A DNA stretch of 5,896 bases from an uncultured Clostridia bacterium (GTDB lineage Bacteria; Bacillota; Clostridia; Oscillospirales; Oscillospiraceae). Every line of letters starts with the position of its first letter. The stretch's first letter is position 1. Position numbers and translations under genes: made by a program. The stretch covers positions 1-5,896 of the forward strand of contig CAMWTG010000179.1 in NCBI GenBank assembly GCA_947177115.1. Reading direction: 5' to 3'. Below, piece by piece: positions 1-4,722 of the stretch. Under the pieces are notes generated by a model. That model was not told the origin of the DNA, ran no database searches, and was given only the letters and a program-made list of their open reading frames with translations.

Positions 1-34
1 AAAAAGGGCCATAGCAACGAATTGCTACAGCCCT
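1..34 (-). terminator. Rho-independent terminator downstream of tsf
   Basis: Read on the minus strand, positions 34-22 (AGGGCTGTAGCAA) pair with 17-5 (TTGCTATGGCCCT). This gives a 13-bp stem containing two G-U wobbles, closed by a UUCG tetraloop at 21-18. A T run at 5-1 follows and reaches the window edge, so it may be longer. The UUCG loop is an exceptionally stable tetraloop. The hairpin starts about 60 nt after the tsf stop codon, so it most likely ends the rpsB-tsf transcript. I saw nothing coding in the 35-94 stretch between them. Confidence 0.88.
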
Positions 35-94
35 CTCGGGTGTCATTATTTGCAAGACATTATGCGCATCTTAAATCAGACGTTATCAGCTCAT

Positions 95-1012
95 TTATTT
101 CACCAGAGATGCAATTTCCTCGGCAAAATTCTCCTGCTTCTTTTCAATACCCTCGCCCTTCTCAAAGCGGACGGCATCCAGCAGGCGCACAGTAACGCCG
201 GCAGCCTTGGCTACGGTGTTCATATACTGCTCCACGGTCATATCGCCGTCCTTGACAAAATCCTGCTGGAGCAGGCAGTTCTCGGCGTAGAACTTGTTGA
301 GCTTGCCCTCCACGATCTTCTCCTTGACCTGGGCGGGCTTGCCAGCCATCTTGGGGTCGTTGTCCATCTGGGCCAGCATGATGCGCTTCTCCTCCTCCAG
401 CACATCGGGGGTCACCTGGCTCTTATCCCAGAAACGGGGATTCAGGGCGGCAATCTGCATCGCCAAATCCTTGCCCATCTCCAGCACCTTGTCGGTGACC
501 TCGCCGTCCACATCCAGATTCACCAGCACGCCGATCTTGCCGCCGGCATGGATATAGGGAACGCTGACACCCTCAGGGAAACGCGCAAAACGGCGGACCT
601 TGATGTTCTCGCCGATAACCAGAACCATCTCCTGCTGCTGCTGAAGGACAGTCAGGTCAGTACCATTATACTTGCAGTCCATCAGCGCGTCCAGATTGGC
701 GGGCGCCTGGGCGGCCACAGTAGAGGCCACGCCCTTAACGAAGTCCACAAACTTCTCGTTCTTGCCTACGAAGTCGGTCTCGGCATTGACCTCGGCCACC
801 ACGCCCACGCCATTGATAACAGCAGCATAGGCCATGCCCTCGGCAGCAACGCGTCCAGCCTTCTTGGCAGAAGCGGCCAGACCCTTCTCGCGCAGATACT
901 CCACGGCCTTGTCCATGTCGCCATCGGAAGCGGCCAGAGCCTTCTTGCAGTCCATCATACCCACACCGGTCATCTCGCGCAGGTTCTTTACGTCAGCAGC
1001 TGTAAAAGCCAT
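95..1012 (-). CDS. tsf: Elongation factor Ts (EF-Ts)
   Basis: EF-Ts is the cytoplasmic guanine-nucleotide exchange factor that releases GDP from EF-Tu during translation elongation. The 305-residue product opens with the UBA-like N-terminal module (about residues 1-50), including the family signature LREMTGVGMMDCKKAL at 11-26. The second signature, TDFVGKNEKF, is at 79-88. Its Asp80 and Phe81 match the E. coli residues that insert into EF-Tu and disrupt Mg2+ binding. The rest forms the core and C-terminal regions. It is somewhat longer than the 283-residue E. coli protein. The ATG start is supported by GGAGGA at 1026-1021, 8 nt upstream. It follows rpsB after a 103-nt gap with a terminator-like hairpin, so its expression is probably partly attenuated relative to S2. 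The common downstream partners pyrH and frr are not seen before the terminator at 34-1. The identification is firm. Confidence 0.98.
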   Translation of the reverse strand: MAFTAADVKNLREMTGVGMMDCKKALAASDGDMDKAVEYLREKGLAASAKKAGRVAAEGMAYAAVINGVGVVAEVNAETDFVGKNEKFVDFVKGVASTVAAQAPANLDALMDCKYNGTDLTVLQQQQEMVLVIGENIKVRRFARFPEGVSVPYIHAGGKIGVLVNLDVDGEVTDKVLEMGKDLAMQIAALNPRFWDKSQVTPDVLEEEKRIMLAQMDNDPKMAGKPAQVKEKIVEGKLNKFYAENCLLQQDFVKDGDMTVEQYMNTVAKAAGVTVRLLDAVRFEKGEGIEKKQENFAEEIASLVK

Positions 1013-1068
1013 AATAGTAGTCCTCCATATATTATAGTAAGTGAAGATAGTATTTCCGTTTATTCAGG

Positions 1069-1096
1069 AAAAATGGGGCGGGACATTCCCGCCCCA
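1069..1096 (-). terminator. Attenuator-type intrinsic terminator between rpsB and tsf
   Basis: On the minus strand a 10-bp perfect stem (TGGGGCGGGA at 1096-1087 with its complement at 1083-1074) closes a 3-nt loop. It is followed at once by five T at 1073-1069. It starts 20 nt after the rpsB stop codon and lies before the tsf ribosome binding site. I saw no credible promoter between hairpin and tsf, so tsf must rely on read-through. The inferred role is partial termination, lowering tsf transcript relative to rpsB. The T run is short, which fits incomplete termination. Confidence 0.8.
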
Positions 1097-1115
1097 CAGG
1101 GTTCTTTTATGCGGT

Positions 1116-1853
1116 TTACTCGGCGGCGGGAGCTTCCTCAGCGGCCTCGGCGGGAGCCTCGCTCTGCTCGCCCTGCCGGCCCTCGATCATGGCATTAGCC
1201 ATAATGGAGGAGATCAGCTTGATGGCGCGGATGGCGTCATCATTGCCGGGGATGGGGTAGTCAATCTCATCGGGATCGCAGTTGGTGTCGGCGATAGCCA
1301 CCACGGGGATGCCCAGCTTGTGAGCCTCGGCAATGGCGTTGCGCTCCTTGCGGGTATCCACGATGAACAGCGCGCCGGGGATCCGCTTCATCTCCTTCAC
1401 ACCGCCCAGATACTTCTCCAGCTTAGCGATCTCGCCCAGGTGCTTCATAACTTCCTTCTTGGGCAGCATATCGAAGGTGCCGTCCTCCTGCATCCGCTTG
1501 AGCTGGTTGAGACGGTCCACGCGGGTGCGCATGGTCTTGAAGTTGGTCATCATGCCGCCCAGCCAACGGGCATTGACATAGTACATATTGCAGCGGGCAG
1601 CCTCTTCCTTGATGGCCTCCTGGGCCTGCTTCTTGGTGCCCACAAACAGCAGAGATTCGCCGTTCTCGCTGAGCTGGCGGACAAAGTTATAGGCCTCCTC
1701 CAGCTTCTTGACGGTCTTCTGCAGGTCGATGATATAGATGCCGTTGCGCTCGGTGTAGATATAGGGGGCCATCTTGGGGTTCCACCGGCGGGTCTGGTGG
1801 CCGAAGTGTACGCCGGCTTCCAGCAGCTGCTTCATAGATACAACGCTTGCCAT
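1116..1853 (-). CDS. rpsB: 30S ribosomal protein S2
   Basis: S2 is a late-assembling protein of the small ribosomal subunit, bound between head and body, and needed for S1 association where S1 exists. The 245-residue product begins MASVVSMKQLLEAG and continues with the near-invariant VHFGHQTRRWNPKM (15-28). Further S2 hallmarks are LFVGTKKQAQEAI, YVNARWLGGMMTNF, PGALFIVDTRKERNAI, and GIPVVAIADTNCDPD followed by YPIPGNDDAIRAI. The last ~20 residues are an Ala/Glu-rich, probably disordered acidic tail. The frame stays open upstream to an ATG at 1862 and a TTG at 1871. I chose 1853 because the GGAGGA at 1869-1864 lies 10 nt upstream of it, whereas the other two starts overlap or abut that site. 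The usual S2 N-terminus (M-x-V-V-S-M-K) also agrees. It is first in the rpsB-tsf operon, with its own promoter and structured leader. The identification is firm; the start is very likely. Confidence 0.98.
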   Translation of the reverse strand: MASVVSMKQLLEAGVHFGHQTRRWNPKMAPYIYTERNGIYIIDLQKTVKKLEEAYNFVRQLSENGESLLFVGTKKQAQEAIKEEAARCNMYYVNARWLGGMMTNFKTMRTRVDRLNQLKRMQEDGTFDMLPKKEVMKHLGEIAKLEKYLGGVKEMKRIPGALFIVDTRKERNAIAEAHKLGIPVVAIADTNCDPDEIDYPIPGNDDAIRAIKLISSIMANAMIEGRQGEQSEAPAEAAEEAPAAE

Positions 1854-1863
1854 GTTTGTCATT

Positions 1864-1869
1864 TCCTCC
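1864..1869 (-). promoter_or_regulatory. Ribosome binding site that decides the rpsB start
   Basis: GGAGGA on the minus strand is 10 nt from the ATG at 1853-1851. It is only 1 nt from the in-frame ATG at 1862-1860, and it lies downstream of the first T of the in-frame TTG at 1871-1869. Only the 1853 start has usable spacing, so the N-terminally extended readings are rejected. Confidence 0.85.
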
Positions 1870-1903
1870 AATAAATTTAGTTTTGCCCTCCAGGCCCGTC
1901 ATC

Positions 1904-1945
1904 CGTCTGGCTAACCGCCGGAGCGGCACCGGCCAGACGTCCGGT
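1904..1945 (-). promoter_or_regulatory. Structured rpsB 5' leader, candidate autoregulatory element
   Basis: The inferred rpsB leader is about 105 nt. On the transcript, CGTCTGGC (1939-1932) pairs perfectly with GCCAGACG (1911-1904). Inside it a small hairpin forms, GCCG (1927-1924) with CGGC (1920-1917) and a CTC loop. An alternative hairpin, ACCGG (1945-1941) with CCGGT (1932-1928), uses the first long arm as its loop, so the two folds compete. S2 is known to repress its own mRNA in E. coli through an rpsB leader element. That this leader does the same is inference; I do not recognise it as a named RNA family. Confidence 0.5.
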
Positions 1946-1964
1946 CCTGTGCGGAATCTTAAGT

Positions 1965-1993
1965 ATGATAGCACATCCCATCGGAGATTGCAA
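1965..1993 (-). promoter_or_regulatory. Sigma-A promoter of rpsB-tsf
   Basis: Minus strand: -35 TTGCAA at 1993-1988, 17-nt spacer, -10 TATCAT at 1970-1965, with a TGC extended -10 immediately before it. Transcription would begin near 1958, leaving a leader of about 105 nt. AAATTT tracts lie directly upstream of the -35 element and could act as an UP element. Confidence 0.8.
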
Positions 1994-1996
1994 GGG

Positions 1997-2029
1997 AAAT
2001 TTCGCAAAAATTTGCCAAAAATTTGACAT
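1997..2029. repeat. Three 11-bp AAATTT repeats between divergent promoters
   Basis: Three tandem copies at 1997-2007 (AAATTTCGCAA), 2008-2018 (AAATTTGCCAA) and 2019-2029 (AAATTTGACAT) fill the gap between the rpsB -35 (1988-1993) and the first rpsU -35 (2023-2028). The third copy contains that rpsU -35. An 11-bp period places the A/T tracts on nearly the same helix face, the arrangement expected of bent DNA. The position matches UP elements contacted by the RNA polymerase alpha subunit. The roles are inferred; the repeat itself is seen directly. Confidence 0.7.
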
Positions 2030-2049
2030 CAACGGGATTTCTGTATAAT
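2023..2049 (+). promoter_or_regulatory. rpsU promoter P1
   Basis: Consensus -35 TTGACA (2023-2028) and consensus -10 TATAAT (2044-2049), but with a short 15-nt spacer that should weaken it. The inferred start near 2056 lies on the -35 of the next promoter. Confidence 0.6.
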
Positions 2050-2055
2050 TCCTCC

Positions 2056-2084
2056 TTGACAAACGAAGAAAAACTGGGTATAAT
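2056..2084 (+). promoter_or_regulatory. rpsU promoter P2 (perfect consensus)
   Basis: TTGACA (2056-2061), ideal 17-nt spacer, TATAAT (2079-2084). All twelve consensus bases match. This is the likely main promoter, giving a leader of about 70 nt before rpsU. Its -10 and following bases (TATAATTCC) repeat those of P1 35 bp upstream. Confidence 0.88.
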
Positions 2085-2118
2085 TCCATTTGTTAAGCCA
2101 TTGATTGGCCCTAGAGAG

Positions 2119-2138
2119 CATCCTGGATTAGCCGGATG
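2119..2138 (+). other. Small hairpin in the rpsU leader
   Basis: CATCC (2119-2123) pairs with GGATG (2134-2138), with two further G-C pairs inside after a bulged T. It ends 4 nt before the strong rpsU ribosome binding site. It could modulate access to that site, but it is short and may be chance. Confidence 0.3.
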
Positions 2139-2159
2139 TATCGGAGGGAGGGAAAATAG

Positions 2160-2345
2160 ATGTCTGAAGTCCATGTCAAGGAGAACGAATCGCTGGACAG
2201 CGCGCTCAAGCGCTTCAAGCGCAGCTGCGCCAAGGCCGGCGTTCTGGCGGAGGTCCGCCGCAGGGAGCATTACGAGAGCCCCAGCGTCAAGCGCCGCAAG
2301 AAGTCCGAGGCAGCCCGGAAGAATCGTAACAAGCGGTACTATTAA
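2160..2345 (+). CDS. rpsU: 30S ribosomal protein S21
   Basis: S21 is a small, very basic protein of the 30S platform that sits near the 3' end of 16S rRNA and helps initiation. The 61-residue product opens MSEVHVKENESLDSALKRFK and carries the S21 core (CAKAGVLAEVRRREHYESPS). It ends in a Lys/Arg-rich tail (VKRRKKSEAARKNRNKRYY), typical of Firmicute S21 and within the family's usual length range of roughly 57-71 residues. A strong purine-rich ribosome binding site (GGAGGGAGGG, 2143-2152) lies 7 nt before the ATG. The gene stands alone: two promoters precede it and a strong terminator follows directly. A yqeY gene, frequent next to rpsU in Firmicutes, is absent here. The identification is firm. 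Confidence 0.98.
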   Translation: MSEVHVKENESLDSALKRFKRSCAKAGVLAEVRRREHYESPSVKRRKKSEAARKNRNKRYY

Positions 2346-2353
2346 TTATGCCG

Positions 2354-2397
2354 AAACATGCGCCCGGTGTAAACCACCGGGCGCATGTTTTTTCTTT
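2354..2397 (+). terminator. Rho-independent terminator of rpsU
   Basis: A perfect 16-bp GC-rich stem, AAACATGCGCCCGGTG (2354-2369) with its complement at 2375-2390, closes a TAAAC loop. It is followed by a T-rich stretch to 2397. The stem starts 9 nt after the rpsU stop codon. Because the next gene converges from the right and stops at 2413, the stem may also slow minus-strand transcripts. On that strand only three T, all within the stem, end the hairpin, so termination there should be weak. Confidence 0.93.
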
Positions 2398-2412
2398 TGC
2401 CACCGGCGCACC

Positions 2413-3615
2413 TCACACGGCCTCCCGGGTATGCTTCTGGCCGTGGTGGGCCACCTGCCGCCATTGGGTACTGTCATGAAACAGGGAGATGATCTGCAGC
2501 GGCAGCCATGAGGCCATGAAGACAGGGAAAAGAAGGATGCTCCTGGTCATATCCTGGAGGGCATAGCCCCCTAGCAGGGTGAGCGCCACCCCCAGCGCCA
2601 TGCCGCCCACGCAGTACAGCCCCAGTCCGCACAGCATGACGGTCAGCCCCGTTCCGGAGGCAAGACCCGTCAGGAAGCCGCACAGCAGCAGCATCCCGGA
2701 AACCGCCTGGGTAAAAGGGGCCGCCAGAAACATGGTGATGTCCCAGCGGAGCATGGGGCGGGGCACGTCCGCCCGCCACAGACCGCCCAGGGAGCGCTTG
2801 GCTACCTGCATGACGCCGCTGCACCACCGGCGGCGCTGGCGCAGGGAGAGGCGGAACCCGGTAGGCTCCTCATCGTAGTTGACTGCGTCCGGCACCCAGC
2901 AGACCCGGAAACCCATCCGGGCGCACTGGGCGGCAAACTCCGCGTCCTCGGCAATGGTGACGGTGTTCCAGCCGCCAAGCGCCTCCAGCACCTCCCGCCG
3001 GAATCCGAAGCCGCTGCCCACCAGCTTGGCGGACAGGCCGCAGGCCGCCCGGGGACGGTTCCAGATCAGATCGAAGATCGTGTTGTACAGCCCGTAGCAG
3101 CCTGCCACACCACTGGCGGCGGGATTGCCCGCCCGGGTGCGGGACTTGCACACCATGGCCCCACCGGCAAAGGCATCGTTCATCCGGGCCAGGTAGTCCG
3201 GCTCCAGCACATTGTCCGCATCGAACACCAGGAAGGCATCATAGCCCCGGTCCCGCAGCTGGGCAAAGGCATAGTGGAGGGCGTCCCCCTTGCAGGAGGC
3301 GGGTCCCAGGCAGGGGAGGATTTCCGCACCGGCGGAACGGGCAGCGGCCTCGGTAAAGTCCGTACAGTTGTTGGGCACCACGAAGATATCCCGCAGTTCC
3401 GGCGGATAATCCTGCCGCTGGATGCTGTAGATCAGATTGCCGATTACGGATTCCTCATTCCGGGCGGCGATCACAATCGCAAACCGGGTCTGAGGAACAG
3501 CGCGGGGGTACCGGCGGCGTTTTACCAGGGCGAAGGCCGCCACCGCCGCAAAATAGAGGGTAAAGACCTTCAGGGCGAGGGAAAGTATGAATAAAGTCGT
3601 TTGCAGAGGCTCCAT
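2413..3615 (-). CDS. Membrane-bound family 2 glycosyltransferase (inverting, possibly processive)
   Basis: This 400-residue protein has the layout of membrane polysaccharide synthases. A membrane helix at about 7-30 is followed by a basic stop (KRRR), then a cytoplasmic GT-A domain, then three likely membrane segments at about 292-318, 322-350 and 357-380. The GT-A domain shows the nucleotide-binding start ARNEE (51-55), KGDAL (109-113), the metal/UDP-sugar DxD motif DAD (132-134), the ED catalytic-base motif (223-224), and QRRRW (260-264). The last matches the QxxRW motif of cellulose-, chitin- and hyaluronan-synthase-type enzymes. It most resembles EpsO-like exopolysaccharide glycosyltransferases. 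Sugar and acceptor cannot be read from sequence. The ATG is supported by AAGGAG at 3628-3623, 7 nt upstream. No cell-wall or capsule genes lie beside it here, and it is separated from the upstream operon, so it is probably transcribed alone. The family is certain; the role is open. Confidence 0.9.
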   Translation of the reverse strand: MEPLQTTLFILSLALKVFTLYFAAVAAFALVKRRRYPRAVPQTRFAIVIAARNEESVIGNLIYSIQRQDYPPELRDIFVVPNNCTDFTEAAARSAGAEILPCLGPASCKGDALHYAFAQLRDRGYDAFLVFDADNVLEPDYLARMNDAFAGGAMVCKSRTRAGNPAASGVAGCYGLYNTIFDLIWNRPRAACGLSAKLVGSGFGFRREVLEALGGWNTVTIAEDAEFAAQCARMGFRVCWVPDAVNYDEEPTGFRLSLRQRRRWCSGVMQVAKRSLGGLWRADVPRPMLRWDITMFLAAPFTQAVSGMLLLCGFLTGLASGTGLTVMLCGLGLYCVGGMALGVALTLLGGYALQDMTRSILLFPVFMASWLPLQIISLFHDSTQWRQVAHHGQKHTREAV

Positions 3616-3630
3616 ATGGATGCTCCTTCC

Positions 3631-3645
3631 TGTCCCGGCGGGACA
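3631..3645. promoter_or_regulatory. Palindrome just upstream of the glycosyltransferase
   Basis: TGTCCC (3631-3636) and GGGACA (3640-3645) form a perfect 6-bp inverted repeat around a 3-nt centre. It ends 2 nt before the AAGGAG ribosome binding site (3628-3623). It could be a repressor operator or an mRNA hairpin affecting translation. I found no convincing sigma-A promoter for this gene, so the operator reading is tentative. Confidence 0.4.
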
Positions 3646-3838
3646 ATTGACAGAATAACGGATGAGGATATCGTATCAGAAAAAATTTAAGTTGAAAGCA
3701 GGGGAAAGTTTAAGTATTCTTTAATGGAAACGGAAATGACATCCTCCGCCTTGCCCCGCGCCACATTTTGACCGCCGAACTTTACCGATTTTCGAGTGTG
3801 TCGACTATATATGCCAGAAGCAAACGGACGCAGCATAA

Positions 3839-3875
3839 GAATACCGCACGAATGAAAATCATCCGTGCGGTATTC
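3839..3875 (-). terminator. Hairpin ending the amylosucrase-hydrolase operon
   Basis: GAATACCGCACG (3839-3850) is perfectly complementary to 3864-3875. After one A/C mismatch, three more pairs (ATG/CAT) continue the stem around a 5-nt loop. On the minus strand it begins 13 nt past the hydrolase stop codon, the usual place for a terminator. The following run (TTATGC) is poor in T, so termination may be inefficient or need a factor. Other roles, such as 3'-end protection, are possible. Confidence 0.6.
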
Positions 3876-3888
3876 CCCCGCTTTTCGG

Positions 3889-4722
3889 TTAAAATTCCAC
3901 TTCCAGGCCATCCCAGGCCGCCAGAATGCCCCGTTCCGCCCCCCAGGCGGCCAGCTCATCGTGGGTCATTCCGCCGTTATGGCTGAAGTGATTGATCACC
4001 TTCACCGTGCGGCCGTCCACACAGCCCCGCTCCGCCAGCTTCTGAATGAACCGCTCCACATCCGGCAGCCCCATGTGATAGCCGCCAATGGACTTTTTAC
4101 CCATTGTCGCATCCAGGCTGACAAGGTCGAACCGCTCCCGGAACAGCATATCCCATGCCTCCGGACAGAGATTGCCGCCGGTATCGTGACCGTAAAATAC
4201 GGTTTTGCCGTCCTTTTTGCAGATATAGACCAGGCACTCCTCCCGCTTGTCGTGATCGGCGGGAACAGCGGTAATCTCCCAGCCGCCGGACCGGATCCTG
4301 TCTCCGCCGCGGGTAACGCGGAATTGCACTACATCATCAATAGGATGAGGCTTGAAACGGTCAATAAGGATGTGGTCGCGGAACGCCTTCTCCACCGCCT
4401 CGTTGCCGTAAACCTCCAGCACGCCACTGGCCCCGTGGCCGAAATGCTCATGCCGGTGGATCAGCTCGGTGGGAAACCAGTGGTCCATGTGACTGTGTGT
4501 GACCAGCAGCGTCCGGGTATCCCCAAGGTTCAAACCATATCGGAGAGCGTGACTGTATGTGTCCGGCGGGAAGTCGATCAGCAGGCTCCCGTCCAGCAGG
4601 GCCTGGGTCCGGGTGCGCAGATTTTTCCCGCCCTCTCTCCGGGCGCGGGAGCAGATGGAGCAGGAGCAGAACAGACCGGGCCAGCCCTCAGCAGCGGCGG
4701 TACCCATATAAAGGATCTTCAT
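3889..4722 (-). CDS. PhnP-like metallo-beta-lactamase-fold hydrolase
   Basis: This is a 277-residue metal-dependent hydrolase of the MBL fold, most like PhnP, the phosphodiesterase of the C-P lyase pathway that opens cyclic ribose phosphates. It carries the metal motif HSHMDH (76-81), a third metal His at 157 (PADHD), the bridging Asp180 (GHDTGG), and His245. As in PhnP, an N-terminal CxCxxC cluster (Cys19, Cys21, Cys24), together with His248 in NHFSH, probably binds a structural zinc. The N-terminus GTAAAEGWP and the end WDGLEVEF also match the PhnP pattern. No signal peptide is seen, so it should be cytoplasmic. Its ATG shares one base with the stop codon of the upstream amylosucrase-type gene (TGATG), so the two are probably translationally coupled. 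No phn genes are nearby, so a phosphonate role is not supported. Fold and metal sites are clear; the substrate is unknown. Confidence 0.88.
   Translation of the reverse strand: MKILYMGTAAAEGWPGLFCSCSICSRARREGGKNLRTRTQALLDGSLLIDFPPDTYSHALRYGLNLGDTRTLLVTHSHMDHWFPTELIHRHEHFGHGASGVLEVYGNEAVEKAFRDHILIDRFKPHPIDDVVQFRVTRGGDRIRSGGWEITAVPADHDKREECLVYICKKDGKTVFYGHDTGGNLCPEAWDMLFRERFDLVSLDATMGKKSIGGYHMGLPDVERFIQKLAERGCVDGRTVKVINHFSHNGGMTHDELAAWGAERGILAAWDGLEVEF

Larger units (their letters stand above)
3616..3888. other. AT-richer intergenic gap upstream of the glycosyltransferase
   Basis: These 273 bp separate the hydrolase stop codon from the glycosyltransferase start and are visibly less GC-rich than the genes around them. 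They contain the palindrome at 3631-3645, a hairpin at 3839-3875, and one minus-strand ORF of 49 codons (3687-3836, from MLRPFASGIY to KEYLNFPLLST). That ORF lacks a ribosome binding site and resembles no family I know. The promoter of the glycosyltransferase should lie here, but I cannot point to a good -35/-10 pair. Confidence 0.55.

Noticed and set aside
1031..1036. Perfect minus-strand TATAAT just before tsf
   Set aside because: No -35 at any suitable distance and no TG extension; transcription would begin inside the ribosome binding site.
50..1198. Long plus-strand ORF of 382 codons opposite tsf
   Set aside because: It is the mirror of tsf, rich in Leu/His/Gly from the complement of biased codons, with no ribosome binding site or recognisable domain.
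1854..1871. N-terminal extension of S2 from TTG at 1871 or ATG at 1862
   Set aside because: These starts overlap or abut the GGAGGA site; the ATG at 1853 has proper spacing and gives the usual S2 N-terminus.
1041..1874. Plus-strand ORF of 277 codons opposite rpsB
   Set aside because: Antisense shadow of a conserved ribosomal gene; no family features.
2023..2511. Plus-strand ORF of 162 codons across the rpsU promoters and gene
   Set aside because: It starts inside the P1 promoter, runs out of frame through rpsU and its terminator, and has no domain.
3647..3674. Plus-strand TTGACA with TATCGT after 16 nt
   Set aside because: The -10 is poor and no plus-strand gene follows; probably chance, although an antisense transcript cannot be excluded.
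3687..3959. Minus-strand ORF of 90 codons reaching into the hydrolase gene
   Set aside because: Its first part overlaps the conserved hydrolase C-terminus in another frame and crosses the operon-end hairpin; only the 49-codon intergenic part was kept as an open question.
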